A stretch of DNA of 64,000 nt. Source: JASGTU01 sp963821815 (lineage in GTDB: Bacteria; Chloroflexota; Anaerolineae; Caldilineales; Caldilineaceae). The stretch is taken from the NCBI GenBank assembly GCA_963821815.1, contig CAWGFG010000002.1:620001-684000 (forward strand), read 5' to 3'. A program made the position numbers and the translations under genes. Numbering within the stretch: the stretch's first letter is position 1; every line of letters starts with the position of its first letter. Positions 37,056 through 45,782 of this stretch are shown here, piece by piece. The notes beneath the pieces were generated by a model. It was not told the DNA's origin and did not search any database. It saw nothing but the letters and a program-made list of their open reading frames with translations.

Positions 37056-38051
37056 ATGGAACAGAGCAAGCAACAGAAAAAGTTACGATCTGTGCAAGTT
37101 GAGGAGTTGCTAAGCACGACCTACGCATCGCTCTTCGCCAACCGCGAGGGCATGCCGCTCCAACTGCTCGATCCAGCGGACTCGCTATTACGCGCCTATG
37201 ACAATAGACGCTCGCTGTCCAAGCGCTTGAAGGATCTGGCGGATATGTCAAAGCAGGTCGACTCTCTGTTTCGAGAGTTTTCGTCACCGTTCAGCTTTGA
37301 TGGCAAGCAAATGGAGGGTGATGAGACGACCTGGTCCATTGCACTGGCTCGTTGGACCGAACTGCTGCACAAAAGCGCAAATTCTTTGCTGGACTCGGAC
37401 TTGTTTCCGCGCCTGGCTCAACTCGGTTGGATAACCGTCTCTGTGGACGAGGCGATGAACCTAGACGGTCGGTGGTTGTCCGACTACTTCAAGCAACATA
37501 TATATCCGCTGCTGACGCCACTCGCCGTCGACCCAGGTCGCCCTTTTCCGTACATTAGCAGTGACAGCCTGAACTTACTAATAGAACTCGAAGGCGGGCA
37601 CCAGCCGACGCCAGCCGCTCGCATGGCAAGGTTGAAGATACCCATAGCAACGCCGAGGTTGGTGACGCTTCCCCATGCATCCTCGTCCGGCAATTCTGAC
37701 GGTCATCAACCGGTCACGTATTCCGTGTGGAGCCTGGAACTGGTGCGCCATTTCGTGACCGAACTGTTCGTTGACATTCCCATCAACCGCGTGCATTGTT
37801 TCCGCGTCCTGCGCACATCCGGGCGGAAGGTCAGTAAGGACGCAGATACAGAGCCGGTACAGGGTCGTAGCGCACGCGGTTCAGTCGTGCGTGTCGATGT
37901 GGAAGCCGACATGCCGGACACGATGTTCGATTGGCTTGTGGACCATCTAGACGTCCTCTCGTATTCGGTGGTGGGCATTGAGTCGCCGGAAGTGATCATG
38001 TCCCTTCCGGCCTTGGCAGCAACTGCGAATAAGTGGTTGGCCTCGCGCTAG
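37056..38051 (+). CDS. PPK1-like protein lacking the catalytic domains
   Basis: The 331-residue protein matches only the first half of polyphosphate kinase 1. The N domain includes SLSKRLKDLADMSKQVDSLFREF. The head domain has LTPLAVDPGRPFPYISSDSLNL and ends with VVRVDVEADMPDTMFDWLVDHL. Complete PPK1 has about 690-740 residues and carries the autophosphorylated histidine and ATP-binding residues in two C-terminal domains. Those are absent, and the sequence after the stop is non-coding and leads into the serS T-box. The protein ends near a domain boundary rather than at random. It could be a non-catalytic subunit or decoy of PPK1, a regulator, or a decayed gene. No polyP gene is nearby. Confidence 0.8.
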   Translation: MEQSKQQKKLRSVQVEELLSTTYASLFANREGMPLQLLDPADSLLRAYDNRRSLSKRLKDLADMSKQVDSLFREFSSPFSFDGKQMEGDETTWSIALARWTELLHKSANSLLDSDLFPRLAQLGWITVSVDEAMNLDGRWLSDYFKQHIYPLLTPLAVDPGRPFPYISSDSLNLLIELEGGHQPTPAARMARLKIPIATPRLVTLPHASSSGNSDGHQPVTYSVWSLELVRHFVTELFVDIPINRVHCFRVLRTSGRKVSKDADTEPVQGRSARGSVVRVDVEADMPDTMFDWLVDHLDVLSYSVVGIESPEVIMSLPALAATANKWLASR

Positions 38052-38127
38052 CATATCACTTGGATTGGTGAAAGCCAGCGTGCTCTCACGGACTTTCATC
38101 TGCCCTGCAAGAATGTTCGCCCCAGGA

Positions 38128-38156
38128 TTGACAGCAACTATAGCCTATGATAGTCT
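38128..38156 (+). promoter_or_regulatory. Candidate promoter for the T-box/serS transcript
   Basis: TTGACA (38128-38133) is a perfect -35 box. TAGTCT (38151-38156) lies 17 bases later and matches three of six -10 positions. A second TTGACG at 38194-38199 is an alternative -35. Confidence 0.35.
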
Positions 38157-38224
38157 GCACAATTGTCGAACGTGTGGGCTTGAGTAGTACATTTTGACGG
38201 CTCGCGCTGAACGACATCCTAGCG

Positions 38225-38446
38225 TCAATGACGAAGAACACGGCGCGCTAAATTTCGGGAATCAGAGAGCTGCCGGTCGGTGCGAGGCAGCCCGGGTTAG
38301 CGCATCAGCATCTTCTGAGACCTCGGCAGGAAATGGCCGAGCGGTCACACACCGTTATCGTGAATGAGGCGGGAACCTAGTTCCTGCGAAATCAGGTGGC
38401 ACCACGATGCCCTTTCGTCCTGAGTACAGGCGAAAGGCGTTTTTTA
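38225..38446 (+). promoter_or_regulatory. Serine-specific T-box riboswitch controlling serS
   Basis: The leader senses uncharged tRNA-Ser. Stem I is built from GAAGA (38233-38237)/TCTTC (38311-38315) and GCGCTAA (38245-38251)/TTAGCGC (38297-38303), with a distal GCTGCC/GGCAGC arm. Between them the specifier loop reads ATCAGCA (38304-38310), which contains AGC and, overlapping, TCA; both are Ser codons. Stem II is CTCGGC/GCCGAG (38322-38341), and stem III is 38369-38387. The T-box core AGGTGGCACC is at 38394-38403, with TGGC ready to pair the tRNA NCCA end. The terminator CCTTTCG (38411-38417)/CGAAAGG (38431-38437) is followed by T residues. serS starts 30 bases after the terminator. Confidence 0.93.
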
Positions 38447-38475
38447 TTTTCATACACAGGCTGCGGAGGAGAAGA

Positions 38476-39753
38476 ATGCTTGATATCCGTTGGATGCGAG
38501 AGAACCGTGAAGCGCTGGCTGAAGCCATGCGCAAGCTCAACGATCCGGATGCACCTTGGGAACAAGCGCTGGCGTTGGACGAGCAGCGTCGCGAGTTGCT
38601 GACGAGCGTCGAAGCTCTACGTGCGGAACGAAATGCCGGTTCCAAGGAAATCGGTCAGCTGTTCCGTGACAAGCGCACGGATGAGGCCAACGCGCTGAAG
38701 AGTCGCATGTCCGAAATCGGGGATGAAATTGCAGCGATCGACGAGGACCTGCGTACGGTCGAAGCGGACTTCGAGTCGGCCATGTTGCGTATCCCCAATA
38801 TTCCGGAGGATGATGTGCCTGTCGCCCCGGATGAATCCGGCAACGTAGTGGTCAAGCAGTCCGGCGATCTGCCAACGTTCGACTTCGAACCGTTGCCGCA
38901 CTGGGACATCGGCGAAAATCTGGACATCATCGACCTAGAACGCGGCGCACGCCTTTCGGGCAGTCGATTCTATGTGCTGAAGGGTGCAGGCGCCGCCTTG
39001 CAGCGGGCTCTGGTCAACTATTTTCTCGACGTACATGTGAATGAACATGGGTACGAGGAGATCTATCCTCCGTTCATGGTGCGCGAGGACTGCATGGTCG
39101 GCACCGGTAATCTGCCGAAATTCGGCGATGTGCTCTACCGGGACGCCGACGAGGATTACTGGTTCATCCCCACCGCGGAAGTGCCGGTGACCAACCTGCA
39201 TCGCGAAGAGATTATCGAGGCGGGCGAGCTGCCCTTCAACTACGTGGCGCATACGCCGTGTTTCCGCCGCGAGAAGGTCTCTGCCGGCAAGGATGTACGC
39301 GGCATCAAGCGCGTGCATCAGTTCGAAAAAGTGGAGATGGTAAAGGTAGTCGAGCCGCAGAACGGACCAGACGAACTCGAACGCCTCACTTCCGACGCCG
39401 AAGTAATCGCGGAAAGGCTGGGACTGCCGTGGCGGCGCGTTGCCATCGCCACGGGCGACCTCTCGTTCGTAGCCTGCAAAAAATATGATATCGAGGTATG
39501 GGCGGCAGGCAGCCAGGAGTGGCTCGAAGTCAGCTCCTGCGCCTGGTTCCGTGATTTTCAAGCACGACGTATGAATACGCGCTACCGAACGGAAGAGGGA
39601 AAGATTGAATTTGTCCACACGTTGAACGGCTCCGGTCTGGCGCTGCCACGGATCGTTATCGCCGTCCTGGAGAACTACCAACAGGCGGATGGTACCGTGC
39701 GCGTTCCTGAAGTGTTGCAACCGTATATGGGCGGCAGAACGCTCATTTCGTAG
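38476..39753 (+). CDS. serS: Seryl-tRNA synthetase
   Basis: The enzyme charges tRNA-Ser and supplies Ser-tRNA for translation. The 425-residue bacterial protein has the N-terminal coiled-coil tRNA-binding arm (residues 30-105, MLDIRWMRENREALAEA and long heptads). The class II core follows with motif 1 ALVNYFLDVHVNEHGYEEIYPP, motif 2 TPCFRREKVSAGKDVRG and motif 3 LNGSGLALPRIVIAVLENY. I chose ATG 38476, with GGAGGAGA eight bases before, because the T-box terminator lies just upstream and the longer frame would start inside it. Expression is controlled by the T-box at 38225-38446. Confidence 0.98.
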   Translation: MLDIRWMRENREALAEAMRKLNDPDAPWEQALALDEQRRELLTSVEALRAERNAGSKEIGQLFRDKRTDEANALKSRMSEIGDEIAAIDEDLRTVEADFESAMLRIPNIPEDDVPVAPDESGNVVVKQSGDLPTFDFEPLPHWDIGENLDIIDLERGARLSGSRFYVLKGAGAALQRALVNYFLDVHVNEHGYEEIYPPFMVREDCMVGTGNLPKFGDVLYRDADEDYWFIPTAEVPVTNLHREEIIEAGELPFNYVAHTPCFRREKVSAGKDVRGIKRVHQFEKVEMVKVVEPQNGPDELERLTSDAEVIAERLGLPWRRVAIATGDLSFVACKKYDIEVWAAGSQEWLEVSSCAWFRDFQARRMNTRYRTEEGKIEFVHTLNGSGLALPRIVIAVLENYQQADGTVRVPEVLQPYMGGRTLIS

Positions 39754-39782
39754 CTGTCCTGTCTCTCCGTACTCTGAAAAGT

Positions 39783-39816
39783 AAGGTCGGACCATCTTCG
39801 GTCCGGCCTTGCTTTT
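39783..39816. terminator. Terminator after serS, shared with the convergent aminotransferase gene
   Basis: AAGGTCGGACC (39783-39793) pairs with GGTCCGGCCTT (39800-39810), with one G-T pair; TTGCTTTT follows. The stem works on both strands. Confidence 0.85.
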
Positions 39817-39872
39817 CCAAATGAGCTAACGGTTAGTTTTATTGGCTACTATTTCGGCTGCAATAAGCGACT

Positions 39873-41207
39873 CTAGATTTCTTGTTCAGCCTCGATTAAC
39901 GCCTCTGCGAAGATGCTTACTCCTTCGTCGATCTCTTGCTGGGTGATGACCAGTGGCGGGATGAAGCGAAGTGCGCTTTCTCCGCAACCGATGAGCAATA
40001 GCCCCTTCTCAAAGGCGAGCTGCTTAATTCGCTCTCTCAGATGGCTATTCGGCGCCTTCATCTCTGCATTCTGCACGAATTCCACACCAATCATGAGTCC
40101 TTTGCCGCGCACCTCGCCGATGCACTCGTGTTGTTCTGCAAGGAACTGCATTTGCTCCATCATATATTCACCTTGGACGCGTGCATTCTCCAGCACGCCC
40201 GCCTGCAACACGTCGAGGGTCGCCAGCGCAGCAGCGCATGAGACGGGGTTGCCGCCATACGTGTTGCCATGGGACCCCGGTCCCCAGGTCATAATCGCTT
40301 CGCGTGCGATGATTCCACCCAATGGCATACCGCTGGCGATCCCTTTGGCAGTGCATACGATGTCCGGCTGCACACCCCAGTGCTCTATCGCCCACCACTT
40401 GCCAGTACGTCCCATACCGCTCTGTACTTCGTCGACAATGAGTAGGATGCCATAGCGATCGCACATTTCTCGCAGGAGAGGAAAGAAACTGTCTGGCGGG
40501 ACGATGTAGCCGCCCTCGCCCTGAATGGGTTCTACGAGTACGGCAGCAACATCATAGGGTGAGACTAAGTTCTTGAATACGATCTTCTCGAGATAGTTGA
40601 CAACCGTCTCTCCCACGTCCTGGTCACCTGGCTGAGTGGCCAGAATGGGACGATAGGGATTCGGATAAGGAATGTGGACGATGTCGGCCACTGTCGTGTA
40701 GCCGGCACGCTGTACTGTTTTGCTTGCCGTGAAACCCAGTGATCCCAGTGTGCGTCCGTGGAATCCGCCCAGGAATCCGATGAACTTTGTCCTGCCCGTG
40801 TGAATGCGTGCCAGCTTGATAGCCGCCTCCACAGCTTCAGTGCCGGAGTTGCCCAGGAAGACGCGTCCCGGACTTTCGAAGGGCGCAATCTCGACAAGTC
40901 GCTCGGCCAGACGCGTCCATCGCTCATGGTAGAAGTCCGCTGAAATATGTGTGAACTCATCCACAGCTTCGTGGATAGCAGCTGTGACATGGGGATGGAC
41001 GTGACCGGTTGAGTTGACGCCGATACCTGATACAAAATCCAGATAGCGATTTCCGTCGACGTCGAATACCTCGCTACCGCGACCATAGGCCATGACAAAT
41101 GGGTGTTCTCGGCCGTTGGATGGTGAGACGACCTTGGCGTCACGATCAATAATGCGTTGCGCCGCCGGACCCGGCGACGTGCGAACAGATGGTTCTACAG
41201 CAAGCAT
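39873..41207 (-). CDS. Class III PLP aminotransferase, GABA/ornithine-type
   Basis: The 444-residue enzyme is an omega-aminotransferase. The PLP lysine is in CTAKGIASGMPLGG (near residue 287), the aspartate pair in LLIVDEVQSGMGRTG, and the substrate region NSGTEAVEAAIKLAR and GGFHGRTLGS. Archaeal/bacterial 4-aminobutyrate aminotransferases and acetylornithine aminotransferases share these features; the substrate cannot be fixed. GABA and lysine/ornithine catabolism are both possible. A strong AAGGAGA precedes the ATG. The divergence of about 110 bases from the IclR regulator stop is small, so the regulator gene may be cotranscribed or control it. Confidence 0.9.
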   Translation of the reverse strand: MLAVEPSVRTSPGPAAQRIIDRDAKVVSPSNGREHPFVMAYGRGSEVFDVDGNRYLDFVSGIGVNSTGHVHPHVTAAIHEAVDEFTHISADFYHERWTRLAERLVEIAPFESPGRVFLGNSGTEAVEAAIKLARIHTGRTKFIGFLGGFHGRTLGSLGFTASKTVQRAGYTTVADIVHIPYPNPYRPILATQPGDQDVGETVVNYLEKIVFKNLVSPYDVAAVLVEPIQGEGGYIVPPDSFFPLLREMCDRYGILLIVDEVQSGMGRTGKWWAIEHWGVQPDIVCTAKGIASGMPLGGIIAREAIMTWGPGSHGNTYGGNPVSCAAALATLDVLQAGVLENARVQGEYMMEQMQFLAEQHECIGEVRGKGLMIGVEFVQNAEMKAPNSHLRERIKQLAFEKGLLLIGCGESALRFIPPLVITQQEIDEGVSIFAEALIEAEQEI

Positions 41208-41316
41208 GCCGTGTCTCCTTCCTAACCAAACAGATTAATTTGAGATGATTACAACAATCGAATCCCTGCTTTTAGAGGTCTAACCTAGCAGGGCTGATGC
41301 TCGCTAGTGCTGGAAC

Positions 41317-42117
41317 CTATCGTTTCCGATAGCCCAATTGTGATGATATGTGTTCGGCGACGCTCACAACCATGGGGCTGACTTCGTCGATCCGAGACGA
41401 ATTCAATCGCATGGAGGGGCCGCCAATACTGACCGCGGCGATGACCTCGCCGCCCTGGTCGCGAACCGGAGCTGCGATGGCAACGAAGCCCAGCTCCAGC
41501 TCATCAACCGCCACCGAGTACCCGTGCTGCCGTATCGTCGAGAGTTGCCTTTGCAGCACATCGCTATCGACAACGGTATGTTCGGTACGACGCGCAAGCG
41601 GACCGGCTAGAGTAGATTCAACTATTGCGTCTTGTGCAAAAGCCAGCAGCACCTTGCCGGTGGACGTAGCGTGCGCCGGCAAGCGCGTGCCCACGTCCTG
41701 CGACATGGCAATCAGATGACTGCCGCTTGTCTCGTCGAGAACGATGACCTGATTGCCGGACAGGATTTCCAACGTCGCCGCCTCACCTGTATCCTCCGCC
41801 AGCGCCTGAATGAAGGGACGCGCCGCAGTGCGCAAATCGTGTGAGCGCATGGCACAGCCGCCTAACGCGATCAACTCTGGACCCAGACGGTATCGGCGAC
41901 TGTCTTCGTTGCGCGTTAACAGGCCTTCACTTTCCAGAGTTGTGAGGAGCCGATAGGCTGTTGTACGGTTCAGGCCATTGGCCTCTGCCAGTTCGTTCAG
42001 CCCCCATTCGGGTCGACCGTCGGTGAACGTCTTGAGGAGCCCGATTGCTCTTTCCACACTCTGTGCGCCGGCAGTTGACTTTGCGTTCACGTGTTCAGTA
42101 TATGAAATAAAGTTCAT
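41317..42117 (-). CDS. IclR-family transcriptional regulator
   Basis: The 266-residue protein has an N-terminal winged helix (residues 20-80, QSVERAIGLLKTF and LNRTTAYRLLTTLESEGLL) and a C-terminal ligand-binding GAF-like domain (95-260, HATSTGKVLLAF and VAIAAPVRDQGGEVIAAVSI). IclR proteins control catabolic genes, often neighbours, and respond to small acids. The aminotransferase lies immediately downstream on the same strand, making it a candidate target. Its inducer is unknown. Confidence 0.92.
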   Translation of the reverse strand: MNFISYTEHVNAKSTAGAQSVERAIGLLKTFTDGRPEWGLNELAEANGLNRTTAYRLLTTLESEGLLTRNEDSRRYRLGPELIALGGCAMRSHDLRTAARPFIQALAEDTGEAATLEILSGNQVIVLDETSGSHLIAMSQDVGTRLPAHATSTGKVLLAFAQDAIVESTLAGPLARRTEHTVVDSDVLQRQLSTIRQHGYSVAVDELELGFVAIAAPVRDQGGEVIAAVSIGGPSMRLNSSRIDEVSPMVVSVAEHISSQLGYRKR

Positions 42118-42309
42118 ATTGTGAAATGCTAAATACGGAGGATCATGCGCATACGATTCAGATATGGTCAGTAGTCAGCGTCCGGTCAAGAAGTCAGATT
42201 AGAATGGTATTACGTTGATGGACCTTACAGAATGTAAGCTGATGCACTGAGGCGTTACGCACATACTAGCTTTCCGCAATCATGTCGTGTGATCGCTAAC
42301 TGTCATTCC

Positions 42310-42338
42310 TGGCGATCTCGTATGGATGACCCTATAAT
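42310..42338 (+). promoter_or_regulatory. Candidate promoter of the membrane phosphodiesterase gene
   Basis: A perfect TATAAT lies at 42333-42338. The TGGCGA at 42310-42315, 17 bases upstream, is only a weak -35. It is about 50 bases before the start codon. Confidence 0.4.
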
Positions 42339-42395
42339 AAGCTCGCTTGTTGATGGGCAACTTCGCAGAAATCGAAATTCACTGAAGGTATACGC

Positions 42396-45092
42396 ATGAT
42401 AAGAACATTGTATCTGTTTGTCCGCATTATTGTTCGCACCATCGTTGTCTGGGTTGTGGACGCACTGTCACTGCTGTTTGCTTCCTTGATCATGCCGGGC
42501 ATCTCCATTTATCCAGTCGCAGGAACTCCAGAATGGGCGGTGGTCGTTGCGTCCGCCTTACTTCTTGCCATTGTGAACCTGCTGATCCGTCCTATCGTGC
42601 TGCTGCTTGCGCGCCCGCTGAGCTGGATTGTCATGTTCATATTCGGTTACCTAGTGAATGCATTTGCGTTATGGGTGACGGCATGGATGTTGCCTGGTTT
42701 TGACGTAACCTGGAGCGGCGCTCTTTTCGGCGCCATCATCATCTCTATTTTTAATACAATTCTGATTGACATTCTTGAAATCAACGAGGACGGCTCTTTC
42801 TACCAAAACCGCATCGAAAGAAGAGCTAAAGCCGCCCCCTTTGACAGCGCTGCTGAACCGGGTCGAGGCTTGATGATGGTGGAGATCGACGGGCTGAGCT
42901 ACTGGCATATCCAGAAGGCCCTCGATGACGGGCTCATGCCGACGCTAAAGAGCATGATTGAGGAGCAGGGTTACAAGCTGTCGCTGACCGACTGCGGCTT
43001 GCCTTCCATGACCTCAGCTTGCCAGGCTGGCATCATGTTCGGCGACAACTACGACATTCCCGCCTATCGCTGGTATGACAAAAGCAAGCAGAAACTCTAC
43101 GTTTCTGCATCTGATGCAACAGAACTGAATGAGCGCTACGCCCACGGGAATGGTCTCATGCGCCATGGTTCATCTCTAGGCAACATGTTCGACGGCGACG
43201 CCGAAAAGTCCATGTTCACCATGTCGAACCTGCGCGGCGGCAGCCCGGAAGAGAATCGTCGTCGAGCGAACGACGTGAACCTGCTGATGCTGGACCCGTA
43301 CTTCCTAACGCGTGCCCTCGCCGTCTTCCTGTTTGGCATTGGCCGAGAACTATGGGAAGCGTGGCAGCAGAAGCGCCACGATGTACAGCCTCGGCTGAAC
43401 CGGATGGAGCACTGGTATCCGATCGTTCGCTCTGCCACGTGCACGATCCTTCGCGACCTGTCTGCCAACATCGCTATTATGGATATGATGCGCGGCGCTC
43501 CGTCTATCTATATGCTCTATCTGGGCTACGATGAAGTGGCGCATCATAGCGGACCTTGGACCGACGATGCCTTTGGCGAACTACATCGCCTGGACGAGAC
43601 ATTCGAGCGGCTGCGCCATGTAGCGCTGACCAAGGCGTCGCGCCCCTATGACCTGATCATCCTCTCGGACCATGGACAATCTTTCGGCGCAACCTTCAAA
43701 CAGCGCTACGGCATGGAGATCAAAGACTTGATCCAGAGCCTCATGCCAGCCGGCACAGAGGTCGCACAATCCATCGGCGGTGATACCGGCGCAGTTGGTC
43801 TCAGCGGACTTGCTGGTGAGCTCAATCTCGTTTCCAATACCGAAGGCGGCACTGCATTCGATAAAACAATGGCTCACCAAGGCGAGAAGCTCGCCAACCG
43901 GGCAGTCGAATCGTCGAATTTAATAGAAATGGGTGATCCTGCGTCAGTCACAGCGTATGGCAGCGGTAACGCAGCCCAGGTCTATTTTGACCTCTTCCCG
44001 CGCAAGATTCTACTCAGTGAGCTGAACGCAGTGTATCCCGGCATGATCGACAATCTGATCGCGCACGAAGGGATCGGCTTGGTTTTCGGGTACGAAGATG
44101 ACAACACGGTGCTCGCGATCGGAAAGAATGGCACTCGAAACCTGCATACCGGCGAGATCCTGGGAACTGACCCGCTCATCCCATATGCGCCGGAGAGTGG
44201 GCACGGTGCAGCGTCAATCGAAAAGCGTGTCTGGCAGACGAAACGCGTCATGGAATTTCCCAGCGCCGGCGATCTGTGGGTGATTAGCTGCGTATACGAA
44301 GATGGCACTGTGGCTGCGCTGGAAGAACTCATCGGCAGCCACGGCGGCGTCGGAGGCGAGCAAACGGATGCCTTCATCTTCCATCCGCCGGACATGGAAG
44401 TGCCGGAAACGCACAGCTCGATGGACGTGTTCCACATTTTGGACGGCCATCGCAACGCACCCGTGATCGAGGAACCCGTTCCTGATGCCGATCATGCTGA
44501 AGCCGCAGATTGGCGATTGTCTGTGCTTGTGAAGGGCATCGGACAAGTCGGACAGTGGCTTACCTATTTGGTACGTTGTCTGTTCGTGGATAGGTCGGCC
44601 TATGAAGCTGTGGCAAGAAATCCCTACATGACCGGTCCTGCCTTGCTGGTGTCCCTGTACGCCGCCATCATGGGCAGCAGCTTGTATACCGGCGAGTTAA
44701 CCATTCTTCATGGATTAGCCAGCTATGGCGTATGGCTGCTCTCCGTGCTAGGACTGTACTTGGCGGGTCGCTGGCTAACCAAGGAGGGGAGCTTCACAGA
44801 TACATTCCGAGCTGTCGGGTTTGCGCAAGCCCCGTATCTGTTCGCGCCGTTTGTTTTCTTACCAGTTTTCGGCCCTGTCGTTCGCTTCTTGATCGTACTT
44901 TTCGCGTTGATCAACACATGGGTTGGCGCGGCTGCGGCGCATCGTACGAGCGGTTGGCGAACCATCCTGTTGCCAATTGTGGCAATTCTCATTCTTTTCA
45001 TCGGCTACATCGTCATCGGCATGTTGTTTACCGGCACAGAGTTTGCGTTCAATACGCTGGCTGCGCGATTTGGCTTTGTGCAGCAACCGTAA
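42396..45092 (+). CDS. Fused membrane protein: 4TM holin-like, phosphodiesterase and C-terminal TM domain
   Basis: The 898-residue protein joins three parts. Residues 1-125 form four helices of the Phage_holin_4_2 type, with ALLLAIVNLLIRPIVLLL and FGYLVNAFALWVTAWMLPGF. Residues 150-670 form an alkaline-phosphatase-superfamily phosphodiesterase. Its nucleophile region is GLPSMTSACQAG, with metal ligands in YLGYDEVAHHSGPWTDDAF and LIILSDHGQS. Residues 720-890 form several helices resembling a Yip1-type domain. The catalytic part would face the outside if the helices anchor it. Similar fusions occur in some Actinobacteria and Chloroflexota; the substrate is unknown (a phospholipid, teichoic-type polymer or nucleotide are options). 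The gene is followed by tRNAs. Confidence 0.82.
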   Translation: MIRTLYLFVRIIVRTIVVWVVDALSLLFASLIMPGISIYPVAGTPEWAVVVASALLLAIVNLLIRPIVLLLARPLSWIVMFIFGYLVNAFALWVTAWMLPGFDVTWSGALFGAIIISIFNTILIDILEINEDGSFYQNRIERRAKAAPFDSAAEPGRGLMMVEIDGLSYWHIQKALDDGLMPTLKSMIEEQGYKLSLTDCGLPSMTSACQAGIMFGDNYDIPAYRWYDKSKQKLYVSASDATELNERYAHGNGLMRHGSSLGNMFDGDAEKSMFTMSNLRGGSPEENRRRANDVNLLMLDPYFLTRALAVFLFGIGRELWEAWQQKRHDVQPRLNRMEHWYPIVRSATCTILRDLSANIAIMDMMRGAPSIYMLYLGYDEVAHHSGPWTDDAFGELHRLDETFERLRHVALTKASRPYDLIILSDHGQSFGATFKQRYGMEIKDLIQSLMPAGTEVAQSIGGDTGAVGLSGLAGELNLVSNTEGGTAFDKTMAHQGEKLANRAVESSNLIEMGDPASVTAYGSGNAAQVYFDLFPRKILLSELNAVYPGMIDNLIAHEGIGLVFGYEDDNTVLAIGKNGTRNLHTGEILGTDPLIPYAPESGHGAASIEKRVWQTKRVMEFPSAGDLWVISCVYEDGTVAALEELIGSHGGVGGEQTDAFIFHPPDMEVPETHSSMDVFHILDGHRNAPVIEEPVPDADHAEAADWRLSVLVKGIGQVGQWLTYLVRCLFVDRSAYEAVARNPYMTGPALLVSLYAAIMGSSLYTGELTILHGLASYGVWLLSVLGLYLAGRWLTKEGSFTDTFRAVGFAQAPYLFAPFVFLPVFGPVVRFLIVLFALINTWVGAAAAHRTSGWRTILLPIVAILILFIGYIVIGMLFTGTEFAFNTLAARFGFVQQP

Positions 45093-45278
45093 CTTGTTGT
45101 GAATACTATCCGTCCGGTCGTAGGGTGGTGAGAATAATCTATGTACCTATCGTGTACTATTTGACAGGCGCGCGGTCGAATAGTATACTTTTTTGGCTGA
45201 TGAGGCGTCTGCAATATGGCTTTGTCTCACTCAGCGAACTGGCTGAATGGTCCGGTAGGATGTGAAGCCAACCGCTGT

Positions 45279-45369
<91 letters not shown>

Positions 45370-45394
45370 GCGGATTGCGGACTAAGCGGAATAA

Positions 45395-45492
<98 letters not shown>

Positions 45493-45505
45493 TACCCAAT
45501 ATCAC

Positions 45506-45582
45506 GTCCCCGTAGCTCAGTGGATTAGAGCGCTTGGTTGCGGTCCAAGAGGCCGGAGGTTCGAGTCCTCCCGGGGATGCCA
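45506..45582 (+). tRNA. tRNA-Arg (anticodon GCG)
   Basis: Acceptor GTCCCCG pairs CGGGGAT (first pair G-T). The seven-base loop TTGCGGT between CTTGG and CCAAG gives GCG, which reads CGC. The D loop includes the A20 arginine identity base. CCA is encoded at 45580-45582, unlike the two serine tRNAs. Confidence 0.92.
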
Positions 45583-45598
45583 AATAGAATCAATCAGA

Positions 45599-45638
45599 GT
45601 CCGTTGCCATGTGTTTCACACATGGCAACGGACTTTTT
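45599..45638 (+). terminator. Strong terminator after the tRNA cluster
   Basis: A perfect 15-bp stem, left arm 45599-45613 and right arm 45619-45633, with a five-base loop and five T residues. Confidence 0.93.
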
Positions 45639-45782
45639 CATGGTAGGCGTATCGACCATATTCGGCTGACCAATATAACGCGATCTTGCCAAAAACGTGA
45701 CGGTATGGCTCAGGTATGCGCACCAGGTTACCGGAATGGTTTACCAATGCAGCATGAGATATTCAGTTTCGACTCTGTGAAA

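Noticed and set aside
38935..39795. 286-codon minus-strand frame over serS
   Set aside because: It is a shadow of the seryl-tRNA synthetase, which has complete class II motifs.
45601..45633. Long palindrome suggestive of an attachment site at the tRNA cluster
   Set aside because: It is a standard terminator with T-run, and no integrase or duplicate tRNA end is nearby.
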